In this document: piece after piece, positions 63,948 through 64,000 of the stretch
Layout of the letters: the number at the start of each line of letters is the position of its first letter
Numbering within the stretch: position 1 is the stretch's first letter
Assembly (NCBI RefSeq): GCF_009758015.1
Contig: NZ_WSEL01000002.1
Location: 184,894 to 248,893, forward strand
Direction: 5' to 3'
From: Ramlibacter pinisoli
GTDB lineage: Bacteria; Pseudomonadota; Gammaproteobacteria; Burkholderiales; Burkholderiaceae_C
DNA: 64,000 bases
Notes under the pieces: generated by a model
Database searches by the model: none
What the model was told of the DNA's origin: nothing
The model's input: only the letters and a program-made list of their open reading frames with translations
Position numbers and translations under genes: made by a program

Positions 63948-64000
63948 ATGTCCTCCAGCCTCGCCACCATTTCCTACATCGGCGCCACCATCCTGTTCAT
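63948..64000 (+). CDS. pntB: NAD(P) transhydrogenase subunit beta, first codons (runs off the window)
   Basis: The frame opens MSSSLATISYIGATILF, the first transmembrane helix of PntB, and continues past the window end. An AGGCGAAG stretch 6-13 bases upstream is a plausible ribosome binding site. Identity is from the start sequence and from its place after pntA. Confidence 0.85.
   Translation, partial: MSSSLATISYIGATILF

Noticed and set aside
1..64000. CRISPR arrays, tRNA or rRNA genes, standard insertion sequences
   Set aside because: I saw no regularly spaced repeats, no cloverleaf-like sequence, and no DDE transposase with terminal inverted repeats.

Overview
The window is high-GC chromosomal DNA of a betaproteobacterium, most likely Burkholderiales and Comamonadaceae-like. 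This rests on gene content and protein flavour (homoprotocatechuate meta-cleavage genes, a Bug-type solute-binding protein, AmpG, a PtrR-like LysR beside a YbfB/YjiJ-type MFS) and on base composition. The genus is inference. Two core blocks (1-30,210 and about 55,710-64,000) flank a visibly less GC-rich accessory island.

Left core block. It starts with the 3' end of alr. A leftward catabolic cluster follows: hpaR-hpaE-hpaD-hpaF-hpaH-hpaI, then a class II aldolase, a PanE-like reductase and an EamA transporter. These turn 3,4-dihydroxyphenylacetate towards central metabolism, but hpaG and the hpaBC hydroxylase are absent. Housekeeping genes follow: an atypical SDR, a DUF1223 protein, radA, a small membrane protein, ilvE, a zinc-finger protein, waaF, a LysR/MFS divergent pair, a carboxymuconolactone-decarboxylase-like protein, a two-component system, an acyl-CoA ligase, ampG, an M48 protease, an EamA exporter, pyrF, a DUF3606 protein, uvrA, a secreted protein, an MFS transporter and ssb. 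ssb ends in a strong terminator at 30,178-30,211.

Island, about 30,211-55,710. The left end holds broken copies of a tyrosine recombinase. A tightly overlapped rightward operon follows: three intact tyrosine recombinases, two small HTH/coiled-coil proteins, a RecD-like helicase and two tiny proteins. It looks like the integration module of a multi-recombinase element, with some resemblance to Gamma-Mobile-Trio islands. Cargo follows: a KfrA-like DNA-binding protein, a complete type I restriction-modification system (hsdM-hsdS-hsdR), and a leftward five-gene operon. That operon encodes a GHKL ATPase, a STAS-like/winged-helix protein, a ubiquitin-like domain fused to an E2-like domain, a JAB peptidase fused to a ThiF/E1 enzyme, and a DUF6527 metal-binding protein. 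After it come a PIN-domain protein, a transglutaminase-like protein and a HEPN protein with a small partner, then about 800 bp without a gene I can support.

The most interesting system is the ubiquitin-like operon. It has a complete set of Ubl, E2-like, E1-like and deubiquitinase-like parts packed into two fusions, with no cysteine in the E2-like core. It sits directly behind a kinase/anti-anti-sigma-like pair that could switch it on.

Right core block, 55,710-64,000. It carries an FAD-dependent oxidoreductase, mnmA, a Bug solute-binding protein, a NUDIX hydrolase, a conserved hypothetical, a membrane metallophosphoesterase, pntA and the first codons of pntB.
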